Shown here piece by piece: positions 6,870 to 15,421 of a stretch of DNA of 47,636 nucleotides. A program made the position numbers and the translations under genes. The stretch is from positions 1 to 47,636 of the forward strand of contig NZ_MAXF01000010.1 of the NCBI RefSeq assembly GCF_001704635.1, given 5' to 3'. Below the pieces are notes generated by a model. That model saw only the letters and a program-made list of their open reading frames with translations. It had not been told where the DNA came from and searched no databases. Source of the stretch: Streptomyces sparsogenes (lineage in GTDB: Bacteria; Actinomycetota; Actinomycetes; Streptomycetales; Streptomycetaceae). How positions within the stretch are numbered: the first letter of the stretch is position 1; each line of letters starts with the position of its first letter.

Positions 6870-7445
6870 ATGGCGAAATCTCAACCGATCACCTACGCAC
6901 GGGTCGCTGAAGTCCTCACCGAGCTGGGCCTGATCACCTCGGAGACAGCGCAAGGGGTCATAGACCAGTTCGGCGACCTCGCGTACGGCGAACTCGAACC
7001 GGGCCATGAGATCGCCGGCTCGCTCGAGGACTTCGGCGTGGCCGTATCCATCCACGCCGAAGACGTCGACTTCGCCGACCAGCACTACGAATGGCTCCTG
7101 GGAGAAGCCGCAGCCCTCACCGGAGGCAAGGTCACCGTCGACAACTACCGCTTCGAGAAGGCGGACCCGGACGACGAGGACGCCGGTCGCGGGACGATGT
7201 ACTTCGAGCGCAATGGCAAGGCGCTCTCCTTCTCCATAGAGCAGGAGTCGAACGACTACCTCGACATGGGCGCGGCCCAGGCCGCCATCGAAGCGCTCAG
7301 CCCCGACGACGACCCTCGCTCCTTCCGCTGCGTCGACAGTGGCCCCTACACCCTCGGCCATGACGACGTCATGGTCCTGGCCACCGCCGAACAGCGCGAA
7401 GGGCTCACCCGGCACCTGGGCATCACCTTCCGCGAGCCGTGGTGA
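6870..7445 (+). CDS. Hypothetical acidic cytoplasmic protein
   Basis: This 191-residue protein has no signal peptide or membrane segment. It is rich in Asp and Glu (for example ADPDDEDAG around residue 97) and has a conserved-looking end, LTRHLGITFREPW. The ATG has AGGA 7 bases upstream and codon third positions are strongly G/C, so it is a real gene. I do not recognise a domain. The neighbouring XRE/DUF397 and SUKH genes do not fix a role. Confidence 0.75.
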   Translation: MAKSQPITYARVAEVLTELGLITSETAQGVIDQFGDLAYGELEPGHEIAGSLEDFGVAVSIHAEDVDFADQHYEWLLGEAAALTGGKVTVDNYRFEKADPDDEDAGRGTMYFERNGKALSFSIEQESNDYLDMGAAQAAIEALSPDDDPRSFRCVDSGPYTLGHDDVMVLATAEQREGLTRHLGITFREPW

Positions 7446-7464
7446 GGCTGACCCACGGAGCGGT

Positions 7465-7713
7465 TCAGCGGTACCAGGGAGCCGAGCGGTCGCGGTGCAG
7501 CGGACACTCGCAGGGCGGGAACTGGCTGGACTGCAAGGGGGCGAGCTTGTCCTTGACCATCACGATCACCTTGCCCAGCTCTTGAGTCACCTCGCCGGTC
7601 TCCGGGGACACGCGATAGACGCGCATCGTCATCCGGGGGCCGTCGGGCTCGGCCTGCGTACGGCGGGAAATCCCCTTGCGGCGGGCGGAGGCGCGCTCGG
7701 TAGGTTGGTCCAT
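7465..7713 (-). CDS. Small conserved hypothetical protein
   Basis: This is an 82-residue protein starting MDQPTERASARRKG, with a central RMTMRVYRVSPETGEVTQEL and a C-terminal ECPLHRDRS. Small proteins with this RVYRVDPETGEV-like core are common beside helix-turn-helix/DUF397 genes in Streptomyces, as is the case here, where it is divergent from the regulator at 7889. AGG lies 5 bases before the chosen ATG. Upstream codons in the same frame look non-coding, so the longer frame was rejected. Function unknown. Confidence 0.6.
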   Translation of the reverse strand: MDQPTERASARRKGISRRTQAEPDGPRMTMRVYRVSPETGEVTQELGKVIVMVKDKLAPLQSSQFPPCECPLHRDRSAPWYR

Positions 7714-7888
7714 GTCGACCTGTGTCCTTCCTTCAGGTTGGCCCGCCCCGGGACCGCGCGCACGGTCGCCGGGGCTTACTTCTTCCAGGGCCAATTACGG
7801 TGAGTGCGCTCATCGTTGCGCTGCGAGACGTATGCTCAAAAGAGGCCAGTCGTCCCCGTGAGATCAGCGGGACATGGAGGGATACGCC

Positions 7889-8737
7889 ATGCCTTTTCAG
7901 CCACGCGAACTCTTCCCCGACCGCTCCGCACGCGATCTGTTCGGCGCGGAGATCCGCCGCCACCGCGAGAAGGCGGACATGTCGCTGCGGCGGCTGTCAG
8001 AGGTGCTGAACTACAGCAAGTCGCACCTCGCGCGGATCGAGGCGGCGGAGTGCCTTCCGTACGACGACCTGCCTGCGAAACTGGACGCGTGCTTCGGTAC
8101 GGACGGGCTGTTCGCCAGGCTGCACGCGGTCGCGAAGAACGAGCCCTTTCCGGGCAAGTTCCGCCGAGTGATCGAGTTCGAGAAGCAGGCCGTGGCCATC
8201 GAGCAGTACTCATGCGCGACCATCCCCGGCCTGCTTCAGACACCCGACCTGGCGAAGGAGTCGTTGCGGTGCGGAAACCGCCACGCCCCGGACGCTGAGA
8301 TCGACGCACTCGTGAAGGCACGCATCGAGCGACAAGCGCGACTCGGTGAGGCCAAGCCGCCGCACTGCTGGTTCATTCTGGACGAGGCGGTGCTTCGCCG
8401 CGCGGCCGGAGGAGCGGAGGTGATGCGTCGGCAGATGGCGTCCCTGCTCAAGCGGGGGACGCAGGCACACGTAACTCTTCAGGTCCTGCCATTCAGCGCG
8501 GGACAGCATGCGGAGGCGGGGGGTTCGCTGACGCTCTATACGGTGCCTGACGCGCCGAAGGTGGCCTATGAAGAGGGGAGCCGATCCGGGACCATCATCG
8601 AGGATCGGGAGGCAGTGGCAGAACTCCAGGCGAACTACGATCTGCTCAGGGCCATGGCCCTCCCGCCTCGCGACTCCGAGGCGGTGATCCGAGCCGCTAT
8701 GGAGGACTGGTCCTCATGCCAACCACCCCGGACCTGA
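7889..8737 (+). CDS. XRE-family regulator with DUF5753 domain
   Basis: This 282-residue protein has an N-terminal helix-turn-helix (FGAEIRRHREKADMSLRRLSEVLNYSKSHLARIEAAE, about residues 17-55) and a C-terminal DUF5753 domain with the typical segments EQYSCATIPGLLQTPDLAK and PFSAGQHAEAGGSLTLY. Such proteins, WhiJ-like in Streptomyces, usually act with a small DUF397 partner, here the overlapping next gene. The second ATG (7889) is chosen because GGAGG precedes it by 8 bases; an in-frame ATG at 7874 lacks a good site. It probably regulates its own promoter or developmental targets. Confidence 0.88.
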   Translation: MPFQPRELFPDRSARDLFGAEIRRHREKADMSLRRLSEVLNYSKSHLARIEAAECLPYDDLPAKLDACFGTDGLFARLHAVAKNEPFPGKFRRVIEFEKQAVAIEQYSCATIPGLLQTPDLAKESLRCGNRHAPDAEIDALVKARIERQARLGEAKPPHCWFILDEAVLRRAAGGAEVMRRQMASLLKRGTQAHVTLQVLPFSAGQHAEAGGSLTLYTVPDAPKVAYEEGSRSGTIIEDREAVAELQANYDLLRAMALPPRDSEAVIRAAMEDWSSCQPPRT

Positions 8738-8922
8738 GCGTTGCCAGATGGCGTAAGAGCAGCTACAGCAACAACGCGGGCGGCGAATGCGTCGAGGTCG
8801 CCGACAACCTCCCCGGCCTCGTCCCCGTCCGCGACTCCAAGGACCCCGACGGCCCCGCCCTCATATTCCCCGCGGGATCCTGGAGCGCGTTCATAGCCAC
8901 CCTCACAGCGCCGACCGCTTGA
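8716..8922 (+). CDS. DUF397 protein
   Basis: This 68-residue protein has the DUF397 pattern: ARWRKSSYSNNAGGECVEVA, then VPVRDSKDPDGPALIFPAGSW and FIATL. It overlaps the end of the XRE gene by 22 bp in another frame, so the two are co-translated. In Streptomyces, DUF397 proteins of this kind work as partners or antagonists of the adjacent WhiJ-like regulator, in some cases affecting development. The specific role here is not known. Confidence 0.9.
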   Translation: MPTTPDLSVARWRKSSYSNNAGGECVEVADNLPGLVPVRDSKDPDGPALIFPAGSWSAFIATLTAPTA

Positions 8923-8933
8923 TACGGCTGGCA

Positions 8934-10376
8934 TCAACCTCCAGACCGACACATCGAAAGGATCTCCCGGCCCCGCTCCTCGGTGATCATCTCGGCGAGC
9001 ACGGGATCGGCGAACAGGACCACGGGGGCGATGTGGTCCTCATGCAGCGGGCGCCACAGCCGCATCGCCTCCTTCAGTTCGGGCCAGGCCGCGTCGATGA
9101 GCTGTCGCTGACGCTCACGTGCCCGGTCGTATGCGCCGAAGGGGTCGTGGACGTCGAAGTCGGCCGGGGCGCCGTCCTCCGATTCCTCGCTGATGAGGAC
9201 CGAGGAGGCGGTCAGGGACTGCATTTCCATGCGAATCGCGGGCTGGCCGTCCACCCAGATTTCTTCGTAGGTCGCGTTCTGTCGTTGCTCCTCGTACGGA
9301 TCCCGGACGTGGAACGCGGGGTCGGCGGCGAGCCGGTCCACGATGCGGTGGACGGCGGCGTCGAATTCCGGGTTGCCGAAGGAGAGCCGGAAGTCAGGGG
9401 CGGCGCGGCGGGCCTCATGGTCGGCGAGGAGTGTCTGGAGCCATTCCGGGCCGTTCTCCTGGCAGAAGCGCAGCGTCGACCATCCGTGTGGCAGGTCGCG
9501 GGTGCGGTCCTCCTCGAGGACGAGGGGCAGCAACTCGGGCAGGAAGAGGGGGTGTCGCAGGATGCCGGGATGGTGTGCGTGGTTCACGACATGGCTGATG
9601 CCCGCCTGGTGCTGACCGCTGCCGAGCATGGTCAGCATCTGGAACCGCAGAAGCAGAGCCCGCTCGTTGCCGAAGTCCTCCGCATCGGTCAACACCCGCA
9701 ACGGGCCGTCGATCTCACCTTTCATGGCGGCGCGGCGGGCCTCTTCCACCTTCGCCTCCCAGCGGTCCTTGGTCTCCCCCTCCGGTTTCCGCAAGGCGTG
9801 GAAGGACTTGTACTGTTCGTACATCAACTCGTAGAACGAGTCGAAGGGCTCCAGCCCCTCCCCCGACCAGGAAGCGAGCCAGTAGGCGGTCCACTCCCCG
9901 CGCTCGTTCACATCTTCGGGGTCGAGGAAGACATCCGCCGCGTCACCCTCCAGTGAGACGAGCAGAGAACGCCGCAGCACCTCCGCCTCGTTGATCACAT
10001 CAGGGTCCTCTTCCTCCTCCCCGTCCGCGTCGTCCTCCGTGTCGTCCTCCGCGAGTTCGTCATAAATCTCGATCAGGTACGAACGGTCGGTGTCGGCCAG
10101 CCACTCCAACTCGGCCGTTCCGGCCAGCCGGTAGATGAAGCAGCCCGCGTCCCGCCACCCGTTGGTCACCGCCAGGAATTCGCGGAGCGACGGCGGCAGG
10201 GTGCGGCCCAGACGGGCCTCGGCCGCCGCGATCTCCTCCTCGCTCGCCGGGGCGAAGCCGAGCCAGCGGTCACGCACCACGGCCTCGTCCAGCTCGCCGT
10301 CCTTCTCGGGGTCATGGCTGTCGATCCACTCCTCGCTCCACTGCTGGAGGAACGGACGCCACTGCTCGCGGTTCAC
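8934..10376 (-). CDS. SMI1/KNR4 (SUKH) domain protein
   Basis: This 480-residue protein has an N-terminal SUKH-type domain: WLGFAPASEEEIAAAEARLG, then RTLPPSLREFLAVTNGW. A very acidic insert follows (EDDTEDDADGEEEEDPD, about residue 110), then a long C-terminal region of unknown fold with WDYGLAR-free sequence. SUKH domains occur in immunity proteins against polymorphic toxins and in regulatory proteins. No toxin gene is adjacent, so the immunity role is only a possibility. The GTG at 10376 is chosen because AAGGAG lies 7 bases upstream; the longer frame adds an Arg-rich, unlikely N-terminus. It converges on the DUF397 gene with an 11-bp gap. Confidence 0.75.
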   Translation of the reverse strand: MNREQWRPFLQQWSEEWIDSHDPEKDGELDEAVVRDRWLGFAPASEEEIAAAEARLGRTLPPSLREFLAVTNGWRDAGCFIYRLAGTAELEWLADTDRSYLIEIYDELAEDDTEDDADGEEEEDPDVINEAEVLRRSLLVSLEGDAADVFLDPEDVNERGEWTAYWLASWSGEGLEPFDSFYELMYEQYKSFHALRKPEGETKDRWEAKVEEARRAAMKGEIDGPLRVLTDAEDFGNERALLLRFQMLTMLGSGQHQAGISHVVNHAHHPGILRHPLFLPELLPLVLEEDRTRDLPHGWSTLRFCQENGPEWLQTLLADHEARRAAPDFRLSFGNPEFDAAVHRIVDRLAADPAFHVRDPYEEQRQNATYEEIWVDGQPAIRMEMQSLTASSVLISEESEDGAPADFDVHDPFGAYDRARERQRQLIDAAWPELKEAMRLWRPLHEDHIAPVVLFADPVLAEMITEERGREILSMCRSGG

Positions 10377-10564
10377 CGGTGTGCTCCTTCGCCTTGAGGC
10401 CACTGCGACAGGAGAAGAACAGCACAGGGGTACGACAACGAGGCGTGCCCGCTGCGCCGCCGCCGACCTCACACCACCGCGGGGGAACGTTTTGGCTCGG
10501 CCCCGCCTCCTGGCATGCCGAAGCGGGCCCTCAGGAGGGGTTCGCCGAAGGCGAGGGGTTTCTC

Positions 10565-11470
10565 ATGACATCAGGCGGAAGTGCGGTAACGGCCGCCGCC
10601 GACAGGCCGTTGCCGCACGCCGAAGGCGCGGAGCACCGCTGGGTGGAGGTGCGCGGCGTCCGGTTGCATGTCGCCGAGTACGGGGCCGGGGCGCCGGTCC
10701 TGCTGCTGCACGGCTTCCCGCAGCACTGGTTCGGCTGGCACCGGGTCGCGGGCCTGGCGGCCGACGGGCAACGGCTGATCTGCCCGGACCTGCGGGGCTT
10801 CGGCTGGTCGGAGCAGACCCGGCGCGGCTACGACATCGACGGCTTGTGCGACGACATGCTGGCGCTGCTGGACGCGCTCGGGCTTGATCGCGTGGGTCTG
10901 GTCGGGCACGACTGGGGTGCCCACGTCGGCTTCCGGCTGTGTCTGCGGGCACCGGAGCGGTTCGGTGGCTTTCTGGCGCTCAATGTGGCGCACCCGTGGG
11001 CCCGGCACCGGGCCATCCTGCCGAACCTGTGGCGGCAGTGGTACACCGCCTTCATCGAATATCCGGTGGTCGGCCGCGCCGTGCTGCGCCGTTGGCCGGC
11101 GTTCTGCCGCTTCCTGCTGCGCCACCAGGTCGCCGACCGGTCGGTGTGGCAGACCGGCGAGCTGATGGAGTTCAGCGCCGCGGCCCAGGCCGGCGCGCAT
11201 GCCGGGCAGGCCATGTTCTGGCAGTACGTGGTCCGCGAGATCCCGGCGCTGCTGCGCGGCAGGTGGCGCGGGCAGCGGTTGACCGTGCCGACCGTGCTGC
11301 TGGGGGGTGAGCGGGACAACGTGTTCCCGCCGTCCATGCTGGCCGGGGGCGAGAGCCACGCGGACGATCTCACCGTACGGATCGTGCCCGGCGCCGGCCA
11401 CTTCCTCCCCTGGGAGAGTCCCCAGGTGGTGGCCGGGGCGATGAGGGAACTCTTCGCGGCGGGCCGGTGA
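10565..11470 (+). CDS. Epoxide-hydrolase-like alpha/beta hydrolase
   Basis: This 301-residue protein has the HGFP oxyanion motif (residues 49-52) and the nucleophile elbow GHDWGAH with Asp116, the pattern of soluble epoxide hydrolases and haloalkane dehalogenases. The late GAGHFLPWESP supplies the catalytic His. Helical cap residues (WRQWYTAFIEYPVVGR) fit epoxide hydrolases better. The ATG has GAGGGG 7 bases upstream. It stands alone, convergent with a lipoprotein gene. The substrate is unknown; detoxification or a role in secondary metabolism is possible. Confidence 0.85.
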   Translation: MTSGGSAVTAAADRPLPHAEGAEHRWVEVRGVRLHVAEYGAGAPVLLLHGFPQHWFGWHRVAGLAADGQRLICPDLRGFGWSEQTRRGYDIDGLCDDMLALLDALGLDRVGLVGHDWGAHVGFRLCLRAPERFGGFLALNVAHPWARHRAILPNLWRQWYTAFIEYPVVGRAVLRRWPAFCRFLLRHQVADRSVWQTGELMEFSAAAQAGAHAGQAMFWQYVVREIPALLRGRWRGQRLTVPTVLLGGERDNVFPPSMLAGGESHADDLTVRIVPGAGHFLPWESPQVVAGAMRELFAAGR

Positions 11471-11514
11471 ACGGCTAGGTGTGCTGACCGTCGACACCGT
11501 TCGCAGATGCGCCG

Positions 11515-11550
11515 CTGCACCAGCACCTGATCCCAGGTGGACTGGTGCAG
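11515..11550. terminator. Hairpin between convergent hydrolase and lipoprotein genes
   Basis: CTGCACCAG (11515-11523) pairs with CTGGTGCAG (11542-11550), and inside it CACCTG (11524-11529) pairs with CAGGTG (11534-11539). It lies in the 110-bp gap between convergent genes and has no U-tract, as is common in Streptomyces. Confidence 0.6.
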
Positions 11551-11580
11551 CCGCGATCAGGCAACGGCTCGGCGCCGACG

Positions 11581-12228
11581 CTACGACTCCGTATCGGTCT
11601 TGTTCGCCGCCGGGGATCCGACGGGGCACGTCCGGCGGGCTGCTGCGCGGCCGACGGTGCTTTCCGAGAGGTCGGAACAGGAGAGGAAGCCGCTGCCGGT
11701 ACCCCTCCACGTGCTCACATGCCCCTTGACCGGCTTCGTGCTCCCCTTGCAGGTGTACGTGAAGTCCGCCTCGACCAGGTCGATCCATCCCCAGGAATAG
11801 TACGAACCCTTGGGGTCGGAGGTCGCCCTCTCGAAATACCGCTTCTCAATGCGCTCGGTCTCGGACGGGCCCGCGAGCGGCTCCTTGACCTTCAAGTGGG
11901 CGCCCAGCGCCTTGATCACCCGAGCCGCTCCGACACCGGCGGGCGCGCCGGTCACCGTGGGCCGATAAATGGTGTCGTCGGTGGGTTTGAGGAGGGCCTT
12001 GTAATACTCGGTCTTCTTTTCGAACCTGATCGGGTCGGCCAGCGAGGTCAGCTTCTCCCAACGCCGGACGCCGGACCAAGCGTACGTCCCGTCCGTGCAG
12101 GACTTGGCCGCGCTGTCCTTGGCCGGGCTGTCCTTGCCGTCCGAGTCACTGGTGCAGGCCGCCAGGCCCGCCGCCAGGGTCACCGTGGCCAGGCCCGCCG
12201 CCCACGATCGCCATGTAGTGCCGCGCAT
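11581..12228 (-). CDS. Secreted lipoprotein of unknown function
   Basis: This 215-residue protein has a lipoprotein signal: Arg near the N-terminus, a hydrophobic stretch and the lipobox LAAC with Cys25. The acylated Cys is followed by an Asp/Ser/Lys-rich linker and a globular domain with RWEKLTSLADPIRFEKKTE, SYYSWGWIDLVEADFTYTC and several cysteines (Cys44 and others) that may pair. AGGAG lies 7 bases before the ATG. No family is recognised. It is presumably anchored on the outer face of the membrane. Confidence 0.75.
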   Translation of the reverse strand: MRGTTWRSWAAGLATVTLAAGLAACTSDSDGKDSPAKDSAAKSCTDGTYAWSGVRRWEKLTSLADPIRFEKKTEYYKALLKPTDDTIYRPTVTGAPAGVGAARVIKALGAHLKVKEPLAGPSETERIEKRYFERATSDPKGSYYSWGWIDLVEADFTYTCKGSTKPVKGHVSTWRGTGSGFLSCSDLSESTVGRAAARRTCPVGSPAANKTDTES

Positions 12229-12479
12229 GCGTCGGCTCCTGTTCTCCCGCTAGATATGGGGCTGTAACTCCACCATGATCACTGATGGGCTCATAGTGCG
12301 GACACCGCACGGGCGCGGCAAGGCATTTGAGGGTCCCCTGAGCAGCCGGACGATCAGCCTGTCAGCTGAGCAGCGTCATGCCCACATCGCCGTGCGGGCA
12401 GGCACCGCCTCCGGCGGTGGCCTGACGGGGCGGCGTCTCGCCCCGGACGCGCGCCCAGGGCGGGCATCGAACGTGTTGG

Positions 12480-13146
12480 TCACAGCCATTCGTTGATGGC
12501 CGCGACGAGGACGGTCGCCTCGTAGCGGACCGCCAACTTGTCGTATCTCGTGGCCACTGCTCGGTGCCTCTTGAGGCGATTGATGCCGCATTCCAGCGCG
12601 TGCCGCTCACAGTAGTCAACCGGGTCGAACTTCGGCGGCCGACCACCTTGAGAGCCACGTTTCTTACGGTTGTGGGCCTGGTCGGCCTTGTCCGGGATGG
12701 TGTAGCGGATGCCCCGCCGTCGCAGGTAGGCGCGGTTCCTACGGGAGGCATACGCCTTGTCCGCGCGAACCCGCCTCGGCAGGGTGCGCGGCCGGCCCGG
12801 CCCCAGCCGCGGAACCCGGACACGGCCCAGGACGGCCTCGAACTGCGGGGAGTCACCCCGCTGCCCCGCCGTGATGACAATCGACATGGGCTTGTGCCGC
12901 TGCTCGACGGCCAGGTGCAGCTTGGTGGTCAGGCCGCCGCGCGAGCGCCCGAGCCCGTGGTCGGCCGGTTCTGCGACTGCACCGCCGGGCGGCTCTTTCT
13001 GCAGGTCCCCCCTTTACGCGCCCCGGCAGCGTGCTGGTGGGCACGGACAACACTGGAGTCGACGTTGAGGTCCCAGGTGATCAGGTCCCTGGCATCCGCC
13101 TGAGCCTGGAGGGTGGTGAAGATCCGCTGCCAGGTGCCGTCCCGGG
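12480..13146 (-). pseudogene. Truncated IS5-family transposase
   Basis: The minus strand from about 13146 reads RDGTWQRIFTTLQAQADA, ITWDLNVDSSVVRAHQHAAG and, after a +1 shift at a G6 run (13007-13012), [55 protein letters not shown] and finally [20 protein letters not shown] to NEWL and TGA at 12480. This is the DDE region of an IS5-family (IS427-like) transposase, in which an A3G-run frameshift is normal. About 100 N-terminal codons and the upstream IS end are missing: the sequence ends abruptly within 10 bp of the stop of the next gene. It is a dead fragment. Confidence 0.85.
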
Positions 13147-13152
13147 GAACGG

Positions 13153-13602
13153 CTAGGGGCGCAAGGCCGCCCGCAGCGCGACCTTCCGGATGAAGGCACG
13201 CCCACGGCGGCCCCCGAGGCCGTACGCCCACTGAACCGGCCGCAGGGCGGCGGGGCGCGCCGCGCCGAGCATGGCGAAGCGCGTGCCGTCGCCCTCCGGC
13301 ACGGCCGCCATTCCCCCCACCACGAGTCGTGACTGCATCAGGCACCAGCCGGGGGCCAGCCGCACGTCGAAGGCGCTGCGGCAGCCCAGCGGGCCCACCG
13401 CGAGGGCGCGCTTGCGATCGGCGTCGCCGGAGGGGACGCGGAACTCGCGCAGCAGGGGAACGAGGTGGGGCAGCTCGCCCGCCAGATCCGAGGCGACCGC
13501 CCAGACCTTGTCGTACGGCAGCTCCAGGCGTTCCTCCACGTACAGCGTGGTGTGCAGGCCCGCGGCCAGCAGCCGCAGTCTGGTCACGGCGTCAACGCTC
13601 AT
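13153..13602 (-). CDS. SRPBCC/START-like protein, possibly altered C-terminus
   Basis: This 149-residue protein reads YVEERLELPYDKVWAVASDL near the start, the usual first strand and helix of polyketide-cyclase/START-like ligand-binding proteins, and GTRFAMLGAARPA in the later strands. Its ATG overlaps the sigma-factor stop (ATGA at 13599-13602), so the two are translated together. The end (IRKVALRAALRP, TAG at 13153) lies next to the broken edge of an IS5 remnant, and the last residues may have been changed by that insertion. The ligand is unknown; the family call is moderate. Confidence 0.6.
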   Translation of the reverse strand: MSVDAVTRLRLLAAGLHTTLYVEERLELPYDKVWAVASDLAGELPHLVPLLREFRVPSGDADRKRALAVGPLGCRSAFDVRLAPGWCLMQSRLVVGGMAAVPEGDGTRFAMLGAARPAALRPVQWAYGLGGRRGRAFIRKVALRAALRP

Positions 13603-14144
13603 TGCTGCCACGCCTTCCGGAACGCCGAACGGGCTCGGTGCAGCCGGGACTTGACCGTGCCCGGCGCGATACCGAGTATCCGGGCGGCGCTTCGTTCATC
13701 AAGCTCCTCGAGTTCACGCAGGACGAGCACGGCGCGGTGGTGCACGGGCATCCGCGCGAGCACGTCCCGTACCTGCGCCGGCAGCTCGCCGTCGCCGACG
13801 TCGACGAGACCGTGCAGACGGGCCACTTCCTCGGGGTCGACGGCCCGCTCGGCGGCGGTGCGCCGCGCCACCCGCACCGCCTCGCGCACGGTGACGGTGC
13901 GCACCCATCCGTAGAACGCCTGGGGATCGCGCAGCCCGCGCATCCCGACGAAGACCGCGGTCAGCGCCTCCTGGACGGCGTCCTCGCAGTCCGACAGGGC
14001 GATCGGCCGGCACAGCCGGGTCACATACGGCGTCACCACCGTGAGCACCTCGTCCATCGCCAGCGCGTCGCCTGTCCGCGCCGCCCGTACCAGCGCGGCC
14101 ACGGCTTCCCACGGCGGCTGAGGTTCTCCCGCTGAGCCGTCCAT
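13599..14144 (-). CDS. ECF-type RNA polymerase sigma factor
   Basis: This 181-residue protein has sigma region 2 (ALAMDEVLTVVTPYVTRLC, CEDAVQEALTAVFVGMRGL, FYGWVRTVTVREAVRVARR) and region 4 (HHRAVLVLRELEELDERSAA, ILGIAPGTVKSRLHRARSAF). The ATG at 14144 is 11 bp after the decarboxylase stop, which suggests read-through from the siderophore operon; its ribosome site is weak, so coupling is plausible. No zinc-type anti-sigma gene follows. Instead a SRPBCC-like gene overlaps its stop. Its targets are unknown. Confidence 0.82.
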   Translation of the reverse strand: MDGSAGEPQPPWEAVAALVRAARTGDALAMDEVLTVVTPYVTRLCRPIALSDCEDAVQEALTAVFVGMRGLRDPQAFYGWVRTVTVREAVRVARRTAAERAVDPEEVARLHGLVDVGDGELPAQVRDVLARMPVHHRAVLVLRELEELDERSAARILGIAPGTVKSRLHRARSAFRKAWQQ

Positions 14145-14155
14145 CACCGCGGACA

Positions 14156-15421
14156 CTATCGCCTCGGGGCTGAGCGCTCCTGCGGCGGGGTGGAGCCGCC
14201 GCCCAGGTAGTGGAAGCCGGGGGGCGGGTGCATCAGGAAGTCGTGGTGCGAGATGTTCCACGCGTACGCGCCCGCGAGCGCGAAGGCCACCCGGTCCCCC
14301 ACCCGCAGCTCCTCGACCGGCACGCGCCGCGCGAGAACGTCCTTGGGTGTGCACAGCTGGCCGACGAGGGTCACCGGCTCGTCCCGGACGCCGGGGCGCG
14401 GCCAGGGGCGGGTCCAGGGGGCGGCGGGGAGCACGGTGAAGGGGTGGTCGTGGCCCTTGGCGGCGGGGGTGCGCAGGTGGTGAGTGCCGCCGCGCAGGAC
14501 CGCGAAGGCCTCGCCGCCGCTGTGCTTGAGGTCGAGGACTTCGGTGAGGTACCAGCCGCAGTAGACGGTCAGCGCCCTGCCGGGCTCGATCCGCAGGGTG
14601 AGGTCCGGGTTCCGCCGGGCGATGTCGGCCATGCCCGTGCCGTACGCCGCCCAGTCGAAGCGGGTGCCGGGGCGGGAGTAGTCGACGCCCATGCCGCCGC
14701 CGACGTTGACCTCGGTGAGCCGCAGGCCGTGGCGGGTGGCCAGGTGGCGCGTCCAGTCGGTGACGCGGGTGGCGACCGCGAGGAGGGCGGGGGCGTCGAG
14801 GCCGCTGGCGAGGTGGGCGTGGACGCCGCGCAGCCGGAGGGGGCCGCCGCCGGGGGCGAGCAGGGGGAGGCAGCGTTCGGTGATCAGGTCGGGGTCGAGG
14901 CCGAAGGAGCTGGGGCGGCCGCCCATGGCGAGGGCGGCGGCGCCCAAGGCCTCGTCGGCGAGCGGGAGGTTGACGCGCAGCAGGACGTCGGCCGTGCGGC
15001 CCGCTTCCTCGGCGAGGGCGGCCAGGTGGCGCAGCTCGTATTCGCTCTCGACGTGGAAGCGCGCCACGCCCAGCTTCAGCGCGCGGCGCAGCTCGGCCTC
15101 GGTCTTGCCCGGCCCGCCGAACGCCAGCGGCGGGCCGGGGACGGCCTCGCGGACGTGTGTCAGCTCGCCGCCGGAGGCGACCTCGTAGCCGGTGACGTGG
15201 GGGGCGAGGGTGCGCAGGATCTCGGGAGCCGGGTTGGCCTTGGCGGCGTAGTACAGCTCGACGGCGGGTGGCAGGGCGGCCCGTACGGCCCGCGCGTGTT
15301 CGGCGAGGGCGGGGAGGTCGTAGACGTAGGCGGGGAGGTCGTCGCCGGTGAGGGTGTCGGCGAAGGCGGCCACGCGGGGGGTGAGGGGGGAGGTGGTGAG
15401 GGTGGCGGGCCGGGTGGTCAT
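14156..15421 (-). CDS. PLP-dependent decarboxylase, fold type III (PvsE/SbnH-like)
   Basis: This 421-residue enzyme of the Orn/DAP/Lys decarboxylase group has Lys61 in YYAAKANPAPEIL as the Schiff-base lysine, the phosphate-binding VNVGGGMGVDY and the C-terminal GQLCTPKDVLA motif whose Cys and Asp line the active site. In NRPS-independent siderophore operons (PvsE in vibrioferrin, SbnH in staphyloferrin B) such enzymes decarboxylate an amino acid already joined to citrate. The ATG overlaps the stop of the upstream IucA/IucC gene (ATGA). Family length is normal. A free diaminopimelate decarboxylase is less likely given the operon. Confidence 0.85.
   Translation of the reverse strand: MTTRPATLTTSPLTPRVAAFADTLTGDDLPAYVYDLPALAEHARAVRAALPPAVELYYAAKANPAPEILRTLAPHVTGYEVASGGELTHVREAVPGPPLAFGGPGKTEAELRRALKLGVARFHVESEYELRHLAALAEEAGRTADVLLRVNLPLADEALGAAALAMGGRPSSFGLDPDLITERCLPLLAPGGGPLRLRGVHAHLASGLDAPALLAVATRVTDWTRHLATRHGLRLTEVNVGGGMGVDYSRPGTRFDWAAYGTGMADIARRNPDLTLRIEPGRALTVYCGWYLTEVLDLKHSGGEAFAVLRGGTHHLRTPAAKGHDHPFTVLPAAPWTRPWPRPGVRDEPVTLVGQLCTPKDVLARRVPVEELRVGDRVAFALAGAYAWNISHHDFLMHPPPGFHYLGGGSTPPQERSAPRR

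Noticed and set aside
12230..12479. The 250-bp gap beside the IS5 remnant as the IS end with inverted repeat.
   Set aside because: With the other IS end missing, no repeat pair can be matched, so no boundary was called.
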